From Verrucomicrobiota bacterium (GTDB lineage: Bacteria > Verrucomicrobiota > Verrucomicrobiia > Chthoniobacterales > Chthoniobacteraceae), in the NCBI GenBank assembly GCA_009885995.1, contig VFJQ01000038.1, forward strand, positions 1-64,000: a stretch of DNA of 64,000 nt, read 5' to 3'. The notes beneath the pieces were generated by a model, which saw nothing but the letters and a program-made list of their open reading frames with translations, ran no database searches and was not told where the DNA came from. Both the position numbers and the translations under genes were made by a program. Below are positions 1-9,254 of this stretch, piece by piece (the stretch's first letter is position 1; every line of letters begins with the position of its first letter).

Positions 1-849
1 CTTGCTCGGGTCCTTGTGATCCCGGCTGCTCGGCTGCTCGGTCCGGTCCCCTGCCAGGAACGCCCAGTTCTGCGGCCGGTAGTAGTGGAACCACAGCCGG
101 TTCTTGGCGCGGATAAGTTCGACGATACGCCGCTCTTCGGTCTTTAACTGATCTTCTCGTAACCGATCCACATGATGACCAACCAACTCGCCAGTGAGTG
201 AGGCAGCCCGATTGGCTTGGCCGAACTCGTTCTCGTGAACTCCGTCACCAGTCACAGCCGCATCCGGCGGCGGCGGAGACGATACGAAGGTCCGGCCGGA
301 TTGCTTTCCCACGCTTCGCACCGCCATCGAGTAGTCGACCGAACCGTGATGTGTCGCGCTCAACTGCCGAAGCACCGGATCAGACCACCGCACCGGACGA
401 ATACCGGGTCCAGATTCGAAGCTCGGTGGCGCCATCACCACCACCCTCCGCTTCCCCCCCGCGCTCACCCGCTCGATCAACTTCTCATACGCCTTGATGA
501 ACTCCGGCAGCTTGCTGGTGCCGGCGAGGCTTTCCATCTGGCCGAACTGCATGATGACGACCGTCGCGCCGACTTCGTCGAGCTGCGCTTCGAGCGTCGG
601 GTAATTGAGGTCGCGCGGCTGCTCGAAGACCGTGTCGCCTTCCCACGCCAGGCTGCGCACTTTCAAATGATGCCCCGGCAGCGCGCGCTGGAGCAGCAAC
701 TCGAGGTAGCCGTATTCGCTCGCCGCCATCATGTCCTCCCCGCCCACCAGCGCGATCACGTCGTTCGGCTTGAGGAAAGGCTCGGCGGCGCGGACGAAGT
801 TCAACGCAAAGGCGCAAAGGAACGCAAAGGACGCAAAGCGGGTGGACAT
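1..849 (-). CDS. SGNH/GDSL-like hydrolase, secreted, 3' end outside window
   Basis: The minus-strand frame is open from an ATG at 849 to the window edge (283 codons, no stop), so the C-terminus is missing. Residues 1 to about 21 form a signal peptide (MSTRFASFAFLCAF...) followed by AEP, implying export. SGNH-type blocks are visible: VIALVGGEDM near residue 30, the LAWEGDTV block, the VVIMQFGQMES block, and a C-terminal GDGVHEN with D202 and H205 as the likely Asp-His pair. The usual GDS serine block reads GGED, as in a PVC-specific subgroup I recall, so the nucleophile is uncertain. Residues 4-16 of the signal peptide are encoded by one arm of an inverted repeat. These proteins often occur near PVC dehydrogenases, and one lies at 5.3-7.8 kb. 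The family is fairly sure; substrate and activity are unknown. Confidence 0.8.
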   Translation of the reverse strand, partial: MSTRFASFAFLCAFALNFVRAAEPFLKPNDVIALVGGEDMMAASEYGYLELLLQRALPGHHLKVRSLAWEGDTVFEQPRDLNYPTLEAQLDEVGATVVIMQFGQMESLAGTSKLPEFIKAYEKLIERVSAGGKRRVVVMAPPSFESGPGIRPVRWSDPVLRQLSATHHGSVDYSMAVRSVGKQSGRTFVSSPPPPDAAVTGDGVHENEFGQANRAASLTGELVGHHVDRLREDQLKTEERRIVELIRAKNRLWFHYYRPQNWAFLAGDRTEQPSSRDHKDPSK

Positions 850-932
850 GGGGCGTGGAGATTCAGCGTCAACGATTCCGCCACCCAGCCAAATCTTTGC
901 GCCCTTCGCGTTCCTTTGCGCCTTTGCGTTTG
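803..932. repeat. Palindromic element family B, copy 1
   Basis: Arms 803-840 and 892-932 are inverted copies of a purine-rich module built on the unit CGCAAAGG (acgcaaaggcgcaaaggaac). About 50 bp separates them. The same design recurs at 18144-18266 and 35066-35193. Here the left arm lies inside the start of the SGNH hydrolase gene and the right arm lies between that gene and the S9 peptidase. Confidence 0.85.
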
Positions 933-965
933 CCTGCCCGGTGAGCCGCGCTTCACTCCGCCGCC

Positions 966-2948
<1,983 letters not shown>

Positions 2949-2962
2949 CTTCTCATCAGCAT

Positions 2963-3092
2963 GTCATCCTGAGCGGAGCGCCGCTTCGCGCAGCGAAAGG
3001 CGCGGAGTCGAAGAACCCCGTCGCAAGTCGAACAATGTCGCAACGAGAGTCGCTCGGACTTCCACGGGATCCTTCGACTCCGCTCAGGATGA
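2963..3092. repeat. Palindromic element family A
   Basis: The outer arms read gtcatcctgagcggag at 2963 and the exact inverse ctccgctcaggatgac ending at 3092. Inner segments (cggagtcgaag and cttcgactccg) also pair. It fills the space between the S9 peptidase and nagA, and the nagA stop codon (3084-3086) lies inside the right arm. Repeats with the core TCATCCTGAGCG are ones I recall from many bacterial genomes; copy number here is unknown. Confidence 0.8.
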
Positions 3093-4199
3093 CCGCGAAT
3101 GGAGGACTTTTCGCCCTCGCCCGCTCGCGACGACATCGAACCCGCGCGTCGCGTCCGCGATCACCCACGACGCTGACGGCTTCCGCCCGATCGCCTTCCA
3201 CGCGAGCGTCGAGCACGCATCCCACGCCTCGGCGAGCGTCGCGCCGGTGAAGGCGACGGTGTTCGCCAGCGCGCGGTCCATGGTGAGCGAGGAGCCGGCG
3301 AAGTTCGGCGAGCCCGGCACGCGCACCACCCCGTCGCGCCCGACTTCCACCACCATGTCGCTGATCGTGTAACGCCCCGGTGGCGCACCTGCGGCGGCCA
3401 TCGAGTCGGTCACGATCACGCAATTCCCCTCGCCCTTCGCGCGCCAGTAGATGTGCAGCACTTCCGGCGGAAGATGGATGCCGTCCGCGATGAGGCACGC
3501 CGCGAGCCGGTCCTCGCCGAGCTGCGCCATGACGGGATTCGTGTGCCGGTGCATGACCTGCGGGCAGCCATTGCCGAGGTGCGTGGACATCGCCGCGCCC
3601 GCCTCCGCCGCGTCGGCGATCTGCGCACGCGTGGCCATGGTGTGCGCGATGGCGATGGCGACGCCTTCCGAGCGCAGCTTGCGGATGAAGGGGATCGCGC
3701 CCTTCCACTCCGGCGCGAGCGTGTGCAGCACGATCTTCCCCTCCGCCGCCCGCTGCACCTCGCGCCAGACGTTCAGCTTCGGCGCCTGCACGTGCGCCAG
3801 CGGATGCGCCCCGCGCGCGCCATCGACCGGGCTGATGAACGGCCCCTCGAGGTGAAACCCCGGGATGCTCGCGCCCACATCGGCGTCGCTTTCCATCGCC
3901 TCGACGAAGATGCGAAAGAGTCCGCTCAACCGCTCCGGCGCCGCGGTGATGAGCGTCGGCAGCACATCGGTGCAGCCCTGCCGCCACATCGCACGCACGC
4001 CTTCGCAAAACATGTCCGGCGTGAGCTCCGGGTGATTGAAGTCGATCCCCGCGTAGCCGTTGTTTTGCAGGTCGAAGAGCCCCGGGCCGAAGACCAGCTT
4101 CGCCTTCCCGCGGCGCGCGCTCTTGCTGACGACGCGCCCGTCTTCGAGCACGAACTCAAATGTCGCACCCGTCCGGTAATGCGCGGCGAGCAGCTTCAC
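3084..4199 (-). CDS. nagA: N-acetylglucosamine-6-phosphate deacetylase
   Basis: The 371-residue product matches the amidohydrolase family enzyme that converts GlcNAc-6-phosphate to glucosamine-6-phosphate and acetate in the cytoplasm (amino-sugar catabolism and cell-wall recycling). Visible motifs in order: GLFDLQNNGYAG, the metal-binding GFHLEGPFIS, the AHTMAT and THLGNG histidines, ADGIHLPPE, and the catalytic aspartate in VTDSMAAAG. Length is typical. The start is GTG at 4199, overlapping the TGA of the upstream isomerase as GTGA, so translation is probably coupled. The last residues (GRGRKVLHSRSS) run into palindromic element A, which supplies the stop. No nagB is seen in the window. Confidence 0.9.
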   Translation of the reverse strand: MKLLAAHYRTGATFEFVLEDGRVVSKSARRGKAKLVFGPGLFDLQNNGYAGIDFNHPELTPDMFCEGVRAMWRQGCTDVLPTLITAAPERLSGLFRIFVEAMESDADVGASIPGFHLEGPFISPVDGARGAHPLAHVQAPKLNVWREVQRAAEGKIVLHTLAPEWKGAIPFIRKLRSEGVAIAIAHTMATRAQIADAAEAGAAMSTHLGNGCPQVMHRHTNPVMAQLGEDRLAACLIADGIHLPPEVLHIYWRAKGEGNCVIVTDSMAAAGAPPGRYTISDMVVEVGRDGVVRVPGSPNFAGSSLTMDRALANTVAFTGATLAEAWDACSTLAWKAIGRKPSASWVIADATRGFDVVASGRGRKVLHSRSS

Positions 4200-5080
4200 G
4201 CCTCAGCGATCCAGCGCTGGAGATGCGACATGCAGATACGGCTCGCCGGTTCGGCATTCGCCGAGAAGCCGTAGCCCGCCGGCAGATGCTGCGTCTCCGC
4301 GTCGAGCGGCACGGTGCGCCAGTGGGTCTCGAGCGCGACCCAGGAGCTGTAGCCGCGCGCCTTGAGCATCGAGAGCTGCGTGGGGAAATCGATCGCGCCG
4401 GTGCCGAGTTCGAGGCAGGTCGGCGCGGGCTCGCCGCTATCCGGCCGGCGCGCGTCCTTGAAATGCACGTGACCGACGCGATCGGCGATCATCGGGAAGT
4501 CGTCCTTCACCGGGTCGTTCGTGCCGGGGACGTAGAGGACATTGCACGGATCCCAGACGACGGTGAGCTGCGGATGCGGCGGCAGGTGGCTGAGGAATTC
4601 CTTCGTCTCCGCGCCGGTCGCGACGACGCAGCTCGCTTCGTTTTCCAAGCCCACGCGGATGCCCGTGCCCTCCACGATGTCGAGCAGCTTGCCGAAGTGC
4701 GACGCCGCGCGCTTGAGATCGTCGGAGGTCGCCGGATGCGTGCGGCGGAGGAAGGCAAACACGCGCACGATGTCCGTGCCGAGCAACTGCGCGGCCTCGA
4801 CGCTGCGCTTGAAGAGATCGACGTGATCCGCGATCTGCGTCGGAGAATCGAGGTCGCACTTGAACACCGGCGATGCCGCGCCCGCGATGGCGAACCCCGC
4901 GTCGCTCGCGCCCTTGGCGATCTCGGTGAGATCGTCCTTCGTGAGATCCTTGAACGCGCGCCCGAAGAGGCTGCGCACTTCGATGCCATCGAGCTGAAAC
5001 TCCTGGGCAAAGCGGATAACGGTGTCGAGGTCCTGGGAGACTTCGTCGGTGATGATGGCGAGTTTGCACCAGCGGGTCAT
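4196..5080 (-). CDS. Sugar phosphate isomerase/epimerase (TIM barrel)
   Basis: This 294-residue protein has the AP-endonuclease-2/xylose-isomerase-like TIM-barrel pattern: MTRWCKLAIITDEVSQDL at the first strand, then VGLENE, VWDPCN, GHVHFKDA and GTGAIDFP, which carry the usual metal-binding Glu/Asp/His. Such enzymes isomerise or epimerise sugars in the cytoplasm. The frame is open further upstream to 5146, but the family normally starts at this methionine (5080); neither start has a clear Shine-Dalgarno sequence. It is the first gene of a two-gene operon with nagA, which suggests an amino-sugar or cell-wall sugar role. The exact substrate cannot be told from the sequence. Confidence 0.85.
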   Translation of the reverse strand: MTRWCKLAIITDEVSQDLDTVIRFAQEFQLDGIEVRSLFGRAFKDLTKDDLTEIAKGASDAGFAIAGAASPVFKCDLDSPTQIADHVDLFKRSVEAAQLLGTDIVRVFAFLRRTHPATSDDLKRAASHFGKLLDIVEGTGIRVGLENEASCVVATGAETKEFLSHLPPHPQLTVVWDPCNVLYVPGTNDPVKDDFPMIADRVGHVHFKDARRPDSGEPAPTCLELGTGAIDFPTQLSMLKARGYSSWVALETHWRTVPLDAETQHLPAGYGFSANAEPASRICMSHLQRWIAEA

Positions 5081-5274
5081 AGCGTATGTGTGTTCGAGTT
5101 TTGTGCGGTGTGGGAGGGGTCGCCATGGAAAGCCGCGACCGTGCATCGCGCAATCGTTTTTGCCTGACGCCCGTTCGCGAGGCTTCGCCCCTTCTAGGGT
5201 CGAGCACGAAAGTATCGGAACCCGTCATGCGTCGCATAGCTGGCTGTTGTCAGATCGCGTAAGCACCGATCTCC

Positions 5275-7755
5275 ATGCGCCGACTCGTTCTCTTCCCGCT
5301 ACTCGTCACGTCCGTCTTCGCTCAGCTCGGCGACAAACCCGGCGAGGCGCAGGCGCCACTCGTGCCAGTGGATCGCATCCCGCCTTCGCCTGCACTTTCA
5401 GCCGAAGACGAAGCGAAGACTTTCCAGATCGCGCCCGGCTTTCGCATCGAACTCGTCGCAGCCGAGCCGCTCGTGGGCGACCCCGTCGCCGCGCAATTTG
5501 GCCCGGATGGAAAGTTGTGGGTCGTCGAGATGCGCAGCTACATGCCCGATCTCGACGGCACGAATGAAGACAAGCCGACGGGGCGCGTGGTCGTGCTCAC
5601 CGACACCGACGGCGATGGGCGCATGGACAGGAGCGACGTCTTCCTCGACCAACTCGTCATGCCGCGCGCGATCTGCCTCGTCGGCGACGGCGCGCTCATC
5701 GGGGCGCCGCCGATGCTGTGGTATTGCCCGGACAAGGATCGCGACGGCAAAGCGGACGAGAAGATCGAGGTCGCGCGCGACTTCGGCATCCAGGTCGATC
5801 CCGCGCGGCCCGAGCTGGCGAACCCCGAACGCGCGCCGAACGCACCGCTGTGGGCGCTCGACAACTGGATCTACTGCGGCGCCTACGCGGCGAAGTTCCG
5901 CTTCCGCGGCGGCGTCTTCGAGCGCGGCGTGTCGAGCTTTCGCGGCCAGTGGGGGCTGAGCCAGGACGACTTCGGCCGGCTCTTCCACAACTCGAACAGC
6001 GACCACCTCCGCGCCGACCTCGCGCCTTCGCACTACCTCATCCGCAACGCGCACTTCCCCCGCCCCGCCGGCGCGAACGTGAAGGTCGCGGCGAAGCAGT
6101 TCGTGTGGCCGATCCGCGTGAACCCCGGCATCAACCGCGGCTACCGCCCCGAAATGCTGCGCGACTACCGGCTGAAGGAATTCACCGCCGCGTGCTCGCC
6201 GCTCGTCTATCGCGGCGACCTGCTCGGCTGCTACGGCGACGCCTTCATCTGCGAGCCGTCGGCGAACCTCATCTCGCGCGACACGCTCACCGCCGAGCGC
6301 GGCTCGCTCGCCGCGCGGCCCGCTTACGTGCAGCGGGAATTTCTCGCATCGCAAGACGAGCGCTTCCGGCCGGTGAATCTCACGACCGGCCCCGACGGCG
6401 CGCTCACCATCGTCGATTTCTACCGCGGCGTGATCCAGCACCGCATCTCGCTCACCACGTATCTGCGCCAGCAGAGCGAAGACCGCGCGCTCGCGCAGCC
6501 GCGCGGCCTCGGCCGCATCTGGCGCGTCGTGCCGGAGGGCGCGACACGGCGTGCAACGCCAAACCTCGCGACGCTCCCGCCCGCCGAACTCGTCCGGCAA
6601 CTCGCCCACGCCAACTCATGGAATCGCGAAACCGCGCAGCGCCTGCTCGTCGAGCGCGCCGACGCGTCGGTCGTCCCCGCGCTCAAGCAGCTCGCGCTGA
6701 AAGGCAACCCGCTCGGCCGCCTGCACGCGCTATGGACCCTCGACGGGATGCAAAAATCGAGCTGGCCCGTGCTCGGTGCCGCGCTCGCCGATCTCGATGC
6801 ACGTGTGCGCAACGCCGCGGTGCGCTGCTCCGAGAGCCTCTTCGCCACCGACACCCGCGAGAACGCCATCACCAAACTCATCGCGCTCACCGCGACGGAG
6901 ACCGACCCGCAGGTTCAGCTCCAACTCGCGCTCACGCTCGGCGAAGCCCGCGACGCGAAGGCCGACATCGCGATGGCAGCGCTCGCCCTGCGCGCCGCCG
7001 AGCATCCTTTCCTCGCCGACGCCGTCTTGAGTGGAGTCTCTGGTCGCGAACTCGAACTGCTCGAGCACCTGCTCGCCGACAAAAACGCCGCGAGCGCGAA
7101 GCGCCTGCTAGGCGGCCTCGCCCGCAGCATCGCCGCCGAGCGTGACCCGGCACGCATCACGCGCTTCCTCACGCTCGCGCAAAACCTCGCTCCCACGCAG
7201 CGCACCGCCCTGCTCACCGCCTTCGCCTTCGACGCCGCCAGCGCGGCGCGCCGCCCGGTGAAGCTCGACGCCAAGCCCGAACCGCTCGACGCGAAAGTCG
7301 CCACCATGCTCACCTGGCCCGGCAAACCCGCTCCCGTCGGCTTCAAGCCCCCACGTCCGCTCAGCGCCGACGAGCAGACGCGCTTCGACACCGGCAAGGC
7401 GCTCTACGCCGGCGTCTGCGCCGCGTGCCACCAACCGCATGGCATGGGCCTCGACGGTCTCGCACCGCCGCTGCTCGACAGCGAGTGGGTGCTCGGCTCA
7501 CCCGAGCGCCTCGCGCGCATCGCGCTCCACGGCGTGCGCGGTCCGCTGAAAGTGAAAGGCGCGAGCTACAGCCTCGACATGCCGCCGATGGGCGTCTTCG
7601 GCGACGACCAACTCGCCGCGATCCTCACCTACATCCGCCGCGAGTGGGAACACGGCGCCGAGCCGATCTCGCCCGAGCAGGTGAAAGCAATCCGCGCCAC
7701 GGAGTCGAAGCGGCAGGACTCGTGGACGCAGGAGGAACTGCTGAAAATCCCGTAA
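5275..7755 (+). CDS. PVC-type membrane-bound dehydrogenase with HEAT-like repeats and cytochrome c domain
   Basis: The 826-residue protein starts with a signal peptide (MRRLVLFPLLVTSVFAQ). Residues about 45-430 form the PVC dehydrogenase beta-propeller (FRIELVAAEPLVGDPVAAQF, DGKLWVVEMRSYMPD), with calcium-loop-like DTDGDGRMD and DKDRDGKAD segments. Residues about 450-660 are alpha-helical and HEAT-like. The C-terminus is a monohaem cytochrome c domain with CAACH at C715, C718 and H719 and a possible methionine ligand in LDMPPMG. The family is typical of Planctomycetota and Verrucomicrobiota and is presumed to oxidise sugars or other small substrates in the periplasm, passing electrons to the haem. 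It stands alone on the plus strand. The substrate is unknown. Confidence 0.9.
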   Translation: MRRLVLFPLLVTSVFAQLGDKPGEAQAPLVPVDRIPPSPALSAEDEAKTFQIAPGFRIELVAAEPLVGDPVAAQFGPDGKLWVVEMRSYMPDLDGTNEDKPTGRVVVLTDTDGDGRMDRSDVFLDQLVMPRAICLVGDGALIGAPPMLWYCPDKDRDGKADEKIEVARDFGIQVDPARPELANPERAPNAPLWALDNWIYCGAYAAKFRFRGGVFERGVSSFRGQWGLSQDDFGRLFHNSNSDHLRADLAPSHYLIRNAHFPRPAGANVKVAAKQFVWPIRVNPGINRGYRPEMLRDYRLKEFTAACSPLVYRGDLLGCYGDAFICEPSANLISRDTLTAERGSLAARPAYVQREFLASQDERFRPVNLTTGPDGALTIVDFYRGVIQHRISLTTYLRQQSEDRALAQPRGLGRIWRVVPEGATRRATPNLATLPPAELVRQLAHANSWNRETAQRLLVERADASVVPALKQLALKGNPLGRLHALWTLDGMQKSSWPVLGAALADLDARVRNAAVRCSESLFATDTRENAITKLIALTATETDPQVQLQLALTLGEARDAKADIAMAALALRAAEHPFLADAVLSGVSGRELELLEHLLADKNAASAKRLLGGLARSIAAERDPARITRFLTLAQNLAPTQRTALLTAFAFDAASAARRPVKLDAKPEPLDAKVATMLTWPGKPAPVGFKPPRPLSADEQTRFDTGKALYAGVCAACHQPHGMGLDGLAPPLLDSEWVLGSPERLARIALHGVRGPLKVKGASYSLDMPPMGVFGDDQLAAILTYIRREWEHGAEPISPEQVKAIRATESKRQDSWTQEELLKIP

Positions 7756-7758
7756 CCG

Positions 7759-8793
7759 CTAAGCCTTCCGCGCGACGATGAAGCTGCGGCTCACCGCGGT
7801 CGGCTGGTGATCGATCCACTCGAAGCCTGCGCCGCCGAGGAAGGCGCGCATTTCGCCGATCGAGTAGCATTTTCCCTCGGTGATGTTCATCAGCAGCGCG
7901 CTGTATTCGGCGACGTGGAGCGGGCCGGTTTTGTCGGCGTTGATATAAGCGTCGTGGATGAGCAGCAGACCGCCGCTCGGCAGGGCGGCGTGCGACTTGG
8001 CGAGGAGATCGCGCACGAGCGGTTCGTCCCAATCGTGCAGGACGTTCGAGATGAGATGCACGTCGAAGCCGGTGGGCCATTCGCCGGCGATCATGTCGCC
8101 GGCGATCACGTCCACCTTGCCGGCGAAGCCGCGCTTCTCGATGGCCGCGCGGCAGACGCGATCGACGGGCGGCTTCTCGAAGACGGCGGCGCGCAGGTGC
8201 GGATGCCGCGCGGCGAGGGCGCACGCGTAGATGCCGGAGCCGCCGGCCACGTCGAGCAACGCGGTATGCTGCGAAAGGTCGATGCGCTTCGCGAGCGCGG
8301 GCCCGAGCAGCACGCCGCGGCAATCCATCGCCGCCGTGAACTGCTGCGCGAAGTCTTCGCGCTCCATCGCCTGCGCCCACGCCGAGGCGTCGTAGCTGCC
8401 CCAGTTCGCGGGTTTGCCGGTGCGCAGGACCTTCAGCATATCGAGCGTCGGCGCGCGGTCTTTCATCGAGGCGTAATACGGCGCGAGATTCCACGGCGAT
8501 GCGGCAGTAAGGTGTTCGCGTGCGCGCAGCGTGAGGAGGAAGACGCCGCCGCTTTGCGTGATGAGACCCATCGCGGTGAAGAGCGTAAGCATCACGTCGG
8601 TCGGACGCGGGTGGATCTCAAGGTGCGCGCAGATCGCGCCGGGCGTGGCGGGGTTTTCGCCGAGCCACGTGAAGAAATCGAGATGCGCAATGGCGACGGC
8701 GAGCAGATCAACCGCGGCGATGCCGTCGCGCGGCCGGTAGAGCGGGAGCGGGTCGGTGCTGGGTTCGTGGAGGAGGGGATCGGGGAAGGTCAT
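7759..8793 (-). CDS. SAM-dependent methyltransferase, plant-type O-methyltransferase family
   Basis: The 344-residue product has an N-terminal winged-helix dimerisation region (residues about 20-105, IDLLAVAIAHLDFFTWL-like) and a Rossmann methyltransferase domain with the SAM-binding LDVAGGSGIYACAL, and SNVLHDWDEP carrying the histidine that acts as base in family-2 O-methyltransferases. A small molecule is the likely substrate; none can be named. The ATG at 8793 overlaps the lspA stop as ATGA, so it is the last gene of the ileS-lspA-methyltransferase operon. The frame remains open upstream to 9027 but that part is lspA read in another frame. Confidence 0.85.
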   Translation of the reverse strand: MTFPDPLLHEPSTDPLPLYRPRDGIAAVDLLAVAIAHLDFFTWLGENPATPGAICAHLEIHPRPTDVMLTLFTAMGLITQSGGVFLLTLRAREHLTAASPWNLAPYYASMKDRAPTLDMLKVLRTGKPANWGSYDASAWAQAMEREDFAQQFTAAMDCRGVLLGPALAKRIDLSQHTALLDVAGGSGIYACALAARHPHLRAAVFEKPPVDRVCRAAIEKRGFAGKVDVIAGDMIAGEWPTGFDVHLISNVLHDWDEPLVRDLLAKSHAALPSGGLLLIHDAYINADKTGPLHVAEYSALLMNITEGKCYSIGEMRAFLGGAGFEWIDHQPTAVSRSFIVARKA

Positions 8794-9254
8794 GTCTTTT
8801 GCTGGCGGAAGGAGCCGATGAGGAAAAGCGCGACCGCGATGCAGATGCATGAGTCGGCGACGTTGAACGCGGGCCACGGATTCGCGAAACGCACGTGCAG
8901 GTCGAAGAGCAGGAAGTCCACAACGTGCCCGTGCAGGATGCGGTCGGTCACGTTTCCAAGGATGCCCGAGAGCAGCAACGCAACGCCCCAGCGCGACGGC
9001 TTGTCCGGGAAGACGCCGCGCTGCCATGCGATCAGCAGGCCGATGAAGGCGACGACGGAGAGGATGATGAAGAACCAGTTATTTCCGTGGCCGATTGAGA
9101 ACGCGGCGCCGGTGTTCTGCCAATAGACGAGTTGGAAGAAGCCGGGGATCACATCACGCGGCAGATCGCCGCGCACAGCAGCAGCGAGCGTGGCCCACTT
9201 CGTCACCTGATCGAGCGCGTAAAGCGGGAGCGCGACGCTCAGCAGGAATTTCAT
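8790..9254 (-). CDS. lspA: Signal peptidase II (prolipoprotein signal peptidase)
   Basis: The 154-residue membrane protein has four hydrophobic segments and the family signatures: NTGAAFS at 47-53, the first catalytic aspartate D104 in GNVTDR and the second, D134, in FNVADS. It removes the signal peptide from diacylglyceryl-modified prolipoproteins in the inner membrane. The window encodes at least two predicted lipoproteins (15269 and 29758). The start codon shares one base with the ileS stop (TAATG), and its own stop overlaps the methyltransferase start. An ileS-lspA arrangement is also known from enterobacteria. The longer upstream open frame (to 9563) is a shadow of ileS. Confidence 0.95.
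   Translation of the reverse strand: MKFLLSVALPLYALDQVTKWATLAAAVRGDLPRDVIPGFFQLVYWQNTGAAFSIGHGNNWFFIILSVVAFIGLLIAWQRGVFPDKPSRWGVALLLSGILGNVTDRILHGHVVDFLLFDLHVRFANPWPAFNVADSCICIAVALFLIGSFRQQKT

Noticed and set aside
8793-9027. Longer N-terminus for the methyltransferase
   Set aside because: The extra codons overlap lspA in another frame and lack family similarity; the ATGA overlap start is preferred.
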